Assembly: GCA_019359615.1 (NCBI GenBank)
Contig: JAHHHA010000004.1
Location: 186,001 to 250,000 of the forward strand
Direction: 5' to 3'
Source: Cyanosarcina radialis HA8281-LM2
GTDB lineage: Bacteria > Cyanobacteriota > Cyanobacteriia > Cyanobacteriales > CCAP-1448
Length of the DNA: 64,000 bases
The position numbers were made by a program, and so were the translations under genes. Numbering within the stretch: position 1 is the stretch's first letter; every line of letters begins with the position of its first letter. Positions 56,739 to 64,000 of the stretch are shown here, one piece after another. The notes under the pieces were generated by a model. The model had not been told where the DNA came from, made no database searches, and worked only from the letters and a program-made list of their open reading frames with translations.

Positions 56739-58994
56739 TCAGTCGATCTGTTCGATCTGACCGGGAATAATAGCAGTAGCCGATTGCACGTCCAAAGGTC
56801 TAGCGAAAAAGTATCCCTGACCGAATTCACATCCCAAAGTTTGCAATTGCTGGAATTGTTCGGCTGTTTCCACTCCCTCAGCCACGACTGCCATGCCTAA
56901 AGTATGAGCCAGGGTAGTAATGGTACGGACGATTTCAAAGTTTTCGCGATCGCAGTTCATCCGGCTGACAAAAGCGCGATCGATCTTCAAGATATCTACT
57001 GGAAACCGATGGATATAGCTCAAAGATGAATAACCCTGACCGAAATCGTCGATGCTCAACTGAATATTTCTCTCTCTAATCGAAAATAAAACATCGAGCG
57101 TATCTTTAAAATTATCCATCAGCATCGTTTCGGTAATTTCTAATCTTAGACAACTACCTTCTAAACCAGTTTCTTCCAAGATCGAATCTAGTTGCTTGAT
57201 GAAATTAGGTTCTCTGAGTTGTTTGCTAGCCAGGTTGACGCTGATCTTTAACGATGGAGTAGCAGGGAATTTCAGTTGCCAAGCCCGCATTTGACGGCAA
57301 GCCTCGCGCATTACCCATTCTCCTAAAGGAACGATTAACCCCGTGTCTTCAGCAATGGGAATGAATTCTCCTGGAGAGACTAGACCGCGTTTGTGATGTT
57401 GCCAGCGGATCAAAGCTTCAAAGCCAGTTAGCTGGCCAGTTATCAATGAGATAATCGGTTGGTAGTGGAGTAAAAATTCCTGGTAGTCTAAAGCTTGCCT
57501 GAGATCGCTCTCTAACTTCAGGAGTTTGAGCGTCTGGGCGTACATTCTTTGGTCGAAAATCGCATAACGAGCTTTGCCCATCTCCTTAGCGCGATACATG
57601 GCAATATCGGCATCTCTGAGCATTTCGGTCGCTTGCTCGTACTCGCTAGAGTTGAGAACGATGCCAATGCTGGCGCTAGTGACCACCGTGTGTCCCTGAA
57701 GAGAAAACGGCAAGAGCAGTTCCCTTTGGATGCGCTCGGAAATGGTAATGGCGCTGGTAATGTCGTCGATATCGTCTAGCAAAACGATAAATTCGTCTCC
57801 GCCCAAACGAGCGATGACATCTGTAGGTTGCAAGCATCGTTTTAATAAATCGGTAAACTCGATCAGCAATCGATCGCCGACTTCGTGCCCTAGACTGTCG
57901 TTAATGATTTTGAATCGATCGAGATCGATAAATAGCAAAGCAAACAAATATTCTTTGTGCTTCTCCGCCTGTTGCAAAGCTCGATCGACATATTCGATAA
58001 ATAAGTTGCGATTGGGCAGATTGGTAAGATTATCGTGCAGGGCATCGTAAAGAATTTGTTCCTGAACTAGCCTGCGTTCGGTAACGTCGCCAACGATCCC
58101 ATCTAATCTTACGGGTACGCCATTTGGGTCGCAGATGACCCGCGAGCGATCGATCACCCACCTGACTTCGCCATCCGGCCTTAAGATTCTATACTCTAAC
58201 TCTAAGCTGCCTTTCTCTAATAACTGGTCTAAAGAGCGATCGATTAGCGGCCGATCTTCTGGATGAACTACTTCTAAACGCAGGTTGGGATGGCGGAAAA
58301 ATTCTGAAATCGATCTTTGATAAAGTCCTTCAGCAGAGTTATTGAGATAGAGTAACTCGAAGGTAAACGGACAAATAGACCAAACCACATCTTCGAGAGA
58401 ATTGAGGATACTTTCGAGTCTTTCCTCGCTCTCCTGCATCCATTGTTGGGCTTGTTGCCTGTCAGCAATTTCTCGTTTCAGTTGATGGTTAGCTGCTTCT
58501 AACTCGAACGTGCGCTGCCTGACTCGCTCTTCTAGCTGAGCGTTCAACCGCGAAATTTCTGATTTGGTAGTTTGCAGGGCAATTTGACTTTTCACCCGCA
58601 CTAAAACTTCTGCTACTTCAAAAGGTTTAGTAATGTAGTCTACTGCTCCCACCTCAAACGCTTTCACTTTTTCAGTTAAATCTTTTAAAGCGCTCAAAAA
58701 AATTACTGGCACTTCACTAGTAGCAGGTAAAGCTTTCAATTGCTGGCAAACCTCATAGCCATCAATGTCTGGCAGTTTGAGATCTAGCAAAATTAAATCT
58801 GGCACCTGGGCTTGCGCTGCAACTAGGGCTGTTTTGCCATTTTTGGCACATCTAACTTCATAGCCTTGTTCGGTGAGGGCACCTTGTAGTAAGCGGCGGT
58901 TCTCTGGCGAATCATCAACGATTAAAATTTGTCTCGGAAGAGCATTAAGCTCGCGATTGCTCATATAATTGGTCGCGGCATCGAGCAGAATCAT
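56739..58994 (-). CDS. REC-PAS-GGDEF-EAL signalling protein
   Basis: The product is 751 residues from ATG 58994 (ATG 58964 is an alternative). Receiver domain 21-140 has ILIVDDSPENRR and phospho-Asp71 (LILLDLKLPD). A coiled segment precedes a PAS domain with PAC (about 185-315). GGDEF (about 325-480) has an intact RLGGDEFIVLLDD. EAL (about 500-745) has GFEALIRWQH, IEITETMLMD-like LRLEITETMLM and VDILKIDRAFV. Both cyclase and phosphodiesterase motifs look active, so it could make or degrade cyclic di-GMP. The input kinase is not next to it. Confidence 0.93.
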   Translation of the reverse strand: MILLDAATNYMSNRELNALPRQILIVDDSPENRRLLQGALTEQGYEVRCAKNGKTALVAAQAQVPDLILLDLKLPDIDGYEVCQQLKALPATSEVPVIFLSALKDLTEKVKAFEVGAVDYITKPFEVAEVLVRVKSQIALQTTKSEISRLNAQLEERVRQRTFELEAANHQLKREIADRQQAQQWMQESEERLESILNSLEDVVWSICPFTFELLYLNNSAEGLYQRSISEFFRHPNLRLEVVHPEDRPLIDRSLDQLLEKGSLELEYRILRPDGEVRWVIDRSRVICDPNGVPVRLDGIVGDVTERRLVQEQILYDALHDNLTNLPNRNLFIEYVDRALQQAEKHKEYLFALLFIDLDRFKIINDSLGHEVGDRLLIEFTDLLKRCLQPTDVIARLGGDEFIVLLDDIDDITSAITISERIQRELLLPFSLQGHTVVTSASIGIVLNSSEYEQATEMLRDADIAMYRAKEMGKARYAIFDQRMYAQTLKLLKLESDLRQALDYQEFLLHYQPIISLITGQLTGFEALIRWQHHKRGLVSPGEFIPIAEDTGLIVPLGEWVMREACRQMRAWQLKFPATPSLKISVNLASKQLREPNFIKQLDSILEETGLEGSCLRLEITETMLMDNFKDTLDVLFSIRERNIQLSIDDFGQGYSSLSYIHRFPVDILKIDRAFVSRMNCDRENFEIVRTITTLAHTLGMAVVAEGVETAEQFQQLQTLGCEFGQGYFFARPLDVQSATAIIPGQIEQID

Positions 58995-59895
58995 AATCTA
59001 GGCCATAGTTTTCCCTTATCGGGAGGTGAAACTATCTTGAGAGCAGATGCACTTGAGGGGGAGAATTTACTACCTTAAAAGTTATACATAGATCTGGTTA
59101 CTTAACAGATTAACTCGATTTTGATGAATCTTGAGATAGAATTTTGCCAGATCGAGCAGGCCGATCGACTTCCAACGGTCAGATGGCTTGAAATAGGTTA
59201 TTTTTAGTCGAGGATCGACGCAAACTCAAAGCCAACAATCTTATTTTGACAGTATTTTAGCTCGATGGCGATCCTCGTCAGAAATTTCCTCTTATCGCTC
59301 GATCGACGTTTGGCTCGTTAAGTTTGAGTACCGCTGTGCTCGTCCGCTGGCTCGACTGAAATTTCGTATTAGTTAAAACCCTCAATCTTACTGGTTGAGA
59401 AAAGAATTATTTGTCGCTAACTTAACAATTTTTGGTTGGCGATCGCTAGCATAATTATTATCTAGAAATCGCCGGAAAAAAATCTCGATCTCGCTGACAC
59501 GATTTGTTAAGTGCGTTTTTGAGGAAAATTATCTCGATTTAATGTAAAGTTTTGTGGCGATCTGACCGATCTATGGGGTTTTGAGTCCAATTTATTAATA
59601 TGAAAAGATAAAATTAGCCCGCTCGCCGTACTCAAGCTAAGCTCTAGTAATAATACTCATTGTTAGAGCGCCAACTCGATCGCCAGAGACACGGTATTCG
59701 ATCGAAAGGTATAGATACTGGAAAATAGTCGCCAAAACCTCATGTACGATGCCCGATCTGGCGCAGAGCTAATTTATTACCCGACCAAAAAAGTGAAAGT
59801 GGATTAGTATCAATAGTGAAGTCAGTTTGCCTCACCCGGAAGTTATATCTCTCCTCGATCGCTGTAGGGATCTAAAACTCGTTATTGCCCCATAT
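58995..59895. other. 900-bp spacer, no gene recognised
   Basis: The largest non-coding stretch in the window, between the divergent GGDEF-EAL gene and ctpA. A short in-frame extension of ctpA to 59827 is not supported. No tRNA, riboswitch or repeat of the families above was seen. Its length would allow a regulatory RNA or long leader. Confidence 0.4.
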
Positions 59896-61215
59896 ATGAA
59901 AGAAAACCTCAAAAAGTTACCGATACTCTCAAAAGTCATCTTAGGTTCGGCTGTTGCTGCCACTAGTGCTTTGTTTTTATCTGCTCCTCTAGTACAAGGT
60001 GGCGCTCGCGCTGCCCTGCAAGATAGCCCTAAAGCAGTAGTCGATGAAGTTTGGCAAATTGTCAACCGCGACTATGTAGACGGTAGTTTCAATCAGGTTA
60101 ATTGGCAAGCAACCAGGCAAGAACTATTGAGTAGAAACTACTCCTCTCGCGAAGAAGCTTATGCTGCCATCAAAGAAGCTTTAAAAAAATTGGGAGATCC
60201 GTTCACGCGGTTTATGACTCCTCAAGACTATAAAGCCCTAACCAGCCAAACTGAGGGCGAAATCTCTGGCATTGGCATTCGGCTGGGAATCAAAGAGGAA
60301 GATCGAAGTCTGGTGGTAGTCGAACCGATTGAAAACTCTCCAGCGTCTAAAGCTGGCGTGAAATCTGGAGACGCACTGGTAGCAATAGATGGCAAGCCGA
60401 CTAAAGGAATGACCGTCGAGCAAGCATCGGAGTTAATTCGAGGCGAAGCCGGAACGAAAGTCAGCTTGAAATTAGAGAGAGAAGGCCAAGGAGCATTCGA
60501 TCTCACGTTGACTCGCGCTCAGATCGAACTATCATCAGTGCGTTACTTGGTGAAAAATGAAGGCAAAATTCGAGTAGGTTACATTCGCTTAGATGAGTTT
60601 ACCGCTCACTCGGCCGAGCAAATGAAACGAGCGATCGCTAAGCTGAGCAACGAAAAGGTTAATGGCTTCATCTTAGATCTGCGGGGAAATCCTGGAGGGC
60701 TATTAGTGGCTAGCGTTGACATCGCTAGGATGTGGCTAGATAACGGCGCGATCGTTAAAATCGTAGACAGGCGCGGCAGCAATGACGAGTTAAAAGCCAA
60801 TCGCACTGCTATTACCAAACTACCTTTAGCAATTTTGGTCGATGGCAACTCTGCCAGCGCCAGCGAAATCCTCAGCGGGGCGCTCAAAGATAATCGACGA
60901 GCCACGATCGTTGGCAGTCAAACTTATGGCAAAGCCTTGGTGCAGTCGGTTCACGAGCTTTCTGATGGCTCTGGTTTGGCCGTCACCGTCGCTCACTATT
61001 ACACCCCCAACGGCACCGATATCAGTCACAAGGGCGTGACTCCAGATGTCAAGCTCGACTTAACTGCCGACCAGTTGCGCCAGCTAGCAGCCAATCCCAC
61101 TTGGATTGCTACGCCCAACGATCCTCAATATGCCAGAGCGATCGCGGTTTTAGCCAACCCTAACGCAGCGCAACCAGTTTTCTCCCCAAGAAAACCTCAG
61201 CTTGGCAGCCGCTAA
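59896..61215 (+). CDS. Carboxyl-terminal processing protease, S41A family
   Basis: The product is 439 residues from ATG 59896 (MKENLKKLPILSKVILG). A signal/anchor segment lies at about 12-35. The PDZ domain (about 110-190) has GEISGIGIRLG and KAGVKSGDALVAIDGK. Catalytic Ser in DGNSASASEIL (about 318) and Lys in TYGKALVQ (about 344) are present. It resembles CtpA/CtpB/CtpC of cyanobacteria; CtpA matures the D1 subunit of photosystem II, but which paralogue this is cannot be decided from the sequence alone. Confidence 0.93.
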   Translation: MKENLKKLPILSKVILGSAVAATSALFLSAPLVQGGARAALQDSPKAVVDEVWQIVNRDYVDGSFNQVNWQATRQELLSRNYSSREEAYAAIKEALKKLGDPFTRFMTPQDYKALTSQTEGEISGIGIRLGIKEEDRSLVVVEPIENSPASKAGVKSGDALVAIDGKPTKGMTVEQASELIRGEAGTKVSLKLEREGQGAFDLTLTRAQIELSSVRYLVKNEGKIRVGYIRLDEFTAHSAEQMKRAIAKLSNEKVNGFILDLRGNPGGLLVASVDIARMWLDNGAIVKIVDRRGSNDELKANRTAITKLPLAILVDGNSASASEILSGALKDNRRATIVGSQTYGKALVQSVHELSDGSGLAVTVAHYYTPNGTDISHKGVTPDVKLDLTADQLRQLAANPTWIATPNDPQYARAIAVLANPNAAQPVFSPRKPQLGSR

Positions 61216-61316
<101 letters not shown>

Positions 61317-61354
61317 AATTGCTCCCCTGCTCCCCCTGCCTCCCCATCTCCCCC

Positions 61355-61681
61355 TCACCCTTCAGTCGATGGGATTTCGCTGACAACTTCGTAGAAAGAA
61401 GTATTCGGTGCGTGTACGAATAAAGGATTCATGTGTTTGAAAATTTCTTGGACGATCTCGTTCTGATTGGCCTCCATATTCTCTATACTTTCCCAAAAAA
61501 TTATTGCTATACCCCTATCGCTTGCTGGTTCTTGTAGCAAGTAAGCCCCTTGAAAGCCTTCGTGATAGGTAGCTACTGCCTGGGTAAAAAGTTCTTTCGC
61601 TTCAGCAAACTTACCAGGCTTGAATTCTCCAATCGCTACATAAGCAAATTTATTTTTGAGAAAATCTAAGAATTCTGACAT
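61355..61681 (-). CDS. Small ABM-like dimeric barrel protein
   Basis: The product is 108 residues from ATG 61681, chosen because GGAGG lies 6 bp upstream; an ATG five codons earlier is possible. YVAIGEFKPGKFAEAKELFTQ and GFQGAYLLQEPASDRGIAII fit one ferredoxin-like ABM domain, ending with WESIENMEAN. Function unknown. Confidence 0.72.
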   Translation of the reverse strand: MSEFLDFLKNKFAYVAIGEFKPGKFAEAKELFTQAVATYHEGFQGAYLLQEPASDRGIAIIFWESIENMEANQNEIVQEIFKHMNPLFVHAPNTSFYEVVSEIPSTEG

Positions 61682-61745
61682 CTTTGCCTCCGCCATCAGC
61701 TTTAGATCGATATCTTATCCGATCCCACCAAATGGCGATCGCTTA

Positions 61746-62046
61746 AAATCTAATTGACTGCACTAGAGCCATCTAATAATAAAGAAAATATTAATTTTAA
61801 CCGCTACCAATTGCTAGTCTGCGACAGTAGATGTCAACTAAAGCAACTTAGGATAAGATGTTCTCCACGACTGGAGATTAAAACCTACCTTAAAAGTTTA
61901 ATTGGGCTGGGAATGCCAGGTTTAGGCAAGCTAGACAAACGATGAGAACTCGTTCCCTGGCAATTAAATTAATTGGGTTCAGATTCTCCTGCGTTCGTTA
62001 GAATTGAAAGTAGGTAATAAGTAAATATACTAAGGGAAAATAAATT
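61746..62046. other. 300-bp spacer, no gene recognised
   Basis: A 63-codon open frame at 61754 has no ribosome site or family signal and is not called. The spacer holds the promoter of the PedR-like gene. Confidence 0.3.
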
Positions 62047-62322
62047 ATGGCTAGCGGTAAGTCTCAAACTCCATCGCCGCTCTCAGATCGAGAACTGCAA
62101 ATTATTGAGTTAGTCACCTCTGGTTTAACCAACGAGCAAATCGCCCAACAACTGGCGATCAGCAAACGTACTGTTGACAACCATATTAGTAATATCCTCG
62201 ATAAAACTAAGACGGGAAACCGGGTGGCCTTGGTGCGCTGGGCTTTGCAGTGGGGTAAAGTTTGTATTGATGATGTCAATTGCTGTCAGTTGCCCGTAGC
62301 TACCGATGAAGTCGCTTCTTAA
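62047..62322 (+). CDS. PedR-like LuxR-type mini-regulator
   Basis: The product is 91 residues: essentially a single LuxR-type HTH (LSDRELQIIELVTSGLTNEQ, ISKRTVDNHISNIL) and a short tail. GKVCIDDVNCCQLP in the tail has three cysteines. In Synechocystis, PedR is a redox-sensing protein of this size controlled through a cysteine by thioredoxin; orthology is inferred. Confidence 0.82.
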   Translation: MASGKSQTPSPLSDRELQIIELVTSGLTNEQIAQQLAISKRTVDNHISNILDKTKTGNRVALVRWALQWGKVCIDDVNCCQLPVATDEVAS

Positions 62323-62329
62323 GCGATTC

Positions 62330-62390
62330 CCAGAAGCTTGGCGGTTGAAACCGCAGCTACAAAACCAAAGTCCGCCTGCGCGGACTAAAG
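62330..62390. repeat. GGCGGTTGAAACCGC / CCGCCTGCGCGGAC repeat
   Basis: It contains GGCGGTTGAAACCGC and AGTCCGCCTGCGCGGACT. This is an inverted copy of the repeat at 34708-34770. It may end transcription of the PedR-like gene. Confidence 0.8.
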
Positions 62391-62499
62391 AATAAATAAG
62401 ATTTAGGATCGAATTCTTCCAGTGTCATCGATCGATCGTCCGTAAGTAGCGAGCGTGATGACTTGGCAAACGATCGATTGGCAATTATTTCGATCGCCT

Positions 62500-63504
62500 T
62501 CAATTGCTAGAGGCTATTTTTGACTTTATCTTAGTAATTAGCCTTTGGATTGCTAGTTTTGTCAGCCGCATTTTGGTTAAGTTGGGAATAGAATTTCGGT
62601 GATGTTTTTGTCGATCGAAGAAGTCGTCAATTTCCGGCAAAATAATCTTTAAACGTTGAATGATATTTGCCGTTCTATACTCGGCTAAAAAGCTTTCTGA
62701 TAAAGCGAATGAGGGCGGCTCTTTAATTGTTTTGAGAATGCGATCGCGATCGTATTCTTGAGAGTATCCGGCAATCTTATGGCAATTAAATCCAGGATCT
62801 AGATAATCAGATAAGCCGCCGTTGATACTAGAAAATACCTGACAACCACAAGCCATAGCTTCTAACGGTTGCAAGCCAAAACCTTCGCTTACTCGTTGAA
62901 TTGCCCAATATTCTGCTGAATCGTAGAGATAGACCTTAGCTCGATTAAATAGCTTAACTAAATCTTCAACATAAGAATTTACCACAAAAACATTACACTG
63001 TTTTTGCAAAACTGGAATTAATTCTTTAATTAAATAATGCGAAGATTTCCGCGCTTGAACTAAAACGTCAATATCTCGTTCTAAGTTTAAATCTTGAAAT
63101 TCATCAGAGATTTGATTGGGTAAATAATAAATTAGTGAATTCGGGGCTATTTGTCCCCAATATCCCATCGTATTGCGACTAACTGTAATAATCGGAATTC
63201 TAGCGGGAATCTGAAATCCATAACCAGCACTGTGAGCGTGATAAATGACATTATATGACTTCAATTTAGCAGCTAATTTAGGAATATGAAATCCCCAGCT
63301 AATAACAAAAATAGCATCATCGCGGGTTGGGCGATCGAGCAGATCGTCGAGAAAAAGCGTATTTGATTCTCGTTGGCGATAAGTTACAACTTCTGCTTCA
63401 CAAACTTGCCGAACTAAATTGAGTGTTTTTAACTCTGCCCACAGACCTCCACAAGCAAATTTACCTCCAGTTCCAGGTACTAAAAAATAAAGCTTTCTCA
63501 ACAC
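62500..63504 (-). CDS. Glycosyltransferase, GT4-like
   Basis: The product is 334 residues from GTG 63504, preceded by AAGGAG; the 21 codons before it are repeat-derived. RKLYFLVPGTGGKFACGG is the N-terminal Gly-rich loop, and the C-terminal donor site is SEGFGLQPLEAMACGCQVFSS. ALIVSWGFHIPKLAAK-like VISWGFHIPK lies between. Sugar donor and acceptor unknown. The gene for a PIG-V-like membrane protein lies 69 bp upstream on the same strand. Confidence 0.85.
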   Translation of the reverse strand: MLRKLYFLVPGTGGKFACGGLWAELKTLNLVRQVCEAEVVTYRQRESNTLFLDDLLDRPTRDDAIFVISWGFHIPKLAAKLKSYNVIYHAHSAGYGFQIPARIPIITVSRNTMGYWGQIAPNSLIYYLPNQISDEFQDLNLERDIDVLVQARKSSHYLIKELIPVLQKQCNVFVVNSYVEDLVKLFNRAKVYLYDSAEYWAIQRVSEGFGLQPLEAMACGCQVFSSINGGLSDYLDPGFNCHKIAGYSQEYDRDRILKTIKEPPSFALSESFLAEYRTANIIQRLKIILPEIDDFFDRQKHHRNSIPNLTKMRLTKLAIQRLITKIKSKIASSN

Positions 63505-63524
63505 TATTCTCCTTCTAAACTCGT

Positions 63525-63552
63525 GTACGGGCGCAATGCTTTGCGCCCCTAC
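63525..63552. repeat. GTACGGGCGCAATG palindrome, intergenic
   Basis: Imperfect 28-bp copy of the GTAGGGGCGCAATG family, between the glycosyltransferase and membrane-protein genes. Confidence 0.85.
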
Positions 63553-63573
63553 GACTAAACTCCTCAATTCTTC

Positions 63574-64000
63574 TTAAAAAGCCCATTTACCCTGAGCGAA
63601 CAAACTGACAAACAACGAAAAAAATAGTAAAGACCAAACATTGATAACAGTGAACCAAAAACGATTTTGAGCTTGGCAAGCAAACAGAATATAAAGGGGA
63701 AACAAAACTAAGGTATAACGAGGAACGCTCAAAATAAATGACGTGCTAGTAAATAATAGCCAATTTCCGGTCATCCAGACGCTATAAGCTGGTCTGAGTC
63801 TCAGCCAACTCCAAATCGTTCCAGCTAAACCCAAACCAATAAAGAACAATTCCTGGATACCAACCATTTGCCGATAAGTAGGAGAAGCTTCCCAGAGGCG
63901 GGCAATAGTAGATTTAATCCCGCTCCAGGGCAACGCCCCAGATTTGTGCCAGAACTCGTGCTGATGGGTTAAGAATCCGAAGGGATTGCCAGTAACAAAG
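63574..64000 (-). CDS. PIG-V-like mannosyltransferase family protein, C-terminal part
   Basis: The frame is open beyond the right edge of the window; 141 codons are visible. The part seen has NPFGFLTHQHEFWHKSGALPW, then four membrane segments (IQELFFIGLGLAGTIWSW, SVWMTGNWLLFTSTSFILSV, TLVLFPLYILFACQ, INVWSLLFFSLFVSLFA). This matches the C-terminus of PIG-V-like integral membrane glycosyltransferases. The N-terminus is missing because it is outside the window. Confidence 0.6.
   Translation of the reverse strand, partial: FVTGNPFGFLTHQHEFWHKSGALPWSGIKSTIARLWEASPTYRQMVGIQELFFIGLGLAGTIWSWLRLRPAYSVWMTGNWLLFTSTSFILSVPRYTLVLFPLYILFACQAQNRFWFTVINVWSLLFFSLFVSLFAQGKWAF

Noticed and set aside
61754-61945. 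63-codon frame between the ABM-like gene and the PedR-like gene
   Set aside because: No ribosome site, no recognisable protein pattern, basic and low in order; treated as chance.

Overview
This is a chromosomal segment from a cyanobacterium. The evidence is the very frequent HIP1-type octamer GCGATCGC, a ferrochelatase ending in a chlorophyll a/b-binding-like (CAB) helix, an NblA phycobilisome-degradation protein, cyanophycinase, a DUF751-rbfA pair, a PedR-like LuxR mini-regulator and a CtpA-type processing protease. No genus is assigned: nothing in the window is diagnostic at that level.

Layout. 1-7.6 kb: a truncated BTAD/AAA regulator, a candidate VapBC-like pair with an oversized PIN-like protein, a duplicated retropepsin-like protease and a large outer-membrane beta-barrel protein. 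7.8-16.4 kb: aroA, an ATPase next to a TPR protein with a recently amplified repeat, a standard vapBC, mtnD-trmD and cyanophycinase. 16.8-19.6 kb: an NAD cluster (pncB, nadD, Nudix-type NrtR). 20-23.8 kb: a small secreted repeat protein, a DUF202 protein, hemH and argJ. 23.8-25.9 kb: a small accessory island bounded by argJ and a diverged second copy of the argJ 3' end, holding tandem hairpins, a two-domain ABM gene followed by an integron attC-like site, a truncated reading frame and higBA. 26-38 kb: GNAT, panB, tRNA-Asn, purL split by an intein, purF, nblA, a GH13 amylase and an SRAP protein. 38.4-43.3 kb: DUF751, rbfA and a three-gene ferric-iron ABC importer. 43.6-50 kb: a 350-bp nested palindrome, a HEAT protein, tRNA-Leu overlapping an M48 protease gene, a divergent TetR/COQ4-like pair with a clear operator, a GH84 glycosidase, Uma2, an AlkB-like protein and gloA. 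50-64 kb: eno, a PRC-barrel protein, smc, a REC-PAS-GGDEF-EAL protein, ctpA, a PedR-like regulator, a glycosyltransferase and the 3' end of a PIG-V-like membrane protein.

The most distinctive property of the window is its repeat load. At least six families of short palindromes and tandem repeats occupy the spacers. Several have also entered coding sequences in frame (purL twice, smc repeatedly, the 5' regulator, pncB, nadD, the outer-membrane protein). One palindromic MITE-like copy is itself split by a second MITE-like element with a perfect 10-bp target duplication.

Gene starts were moved inward from the longest open frame where a Shine-Dalgarno sequence, a signal peptide or family alignment supported it; this is stated per gene. 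All family assignments come from reading motifs by eye, with no database search.
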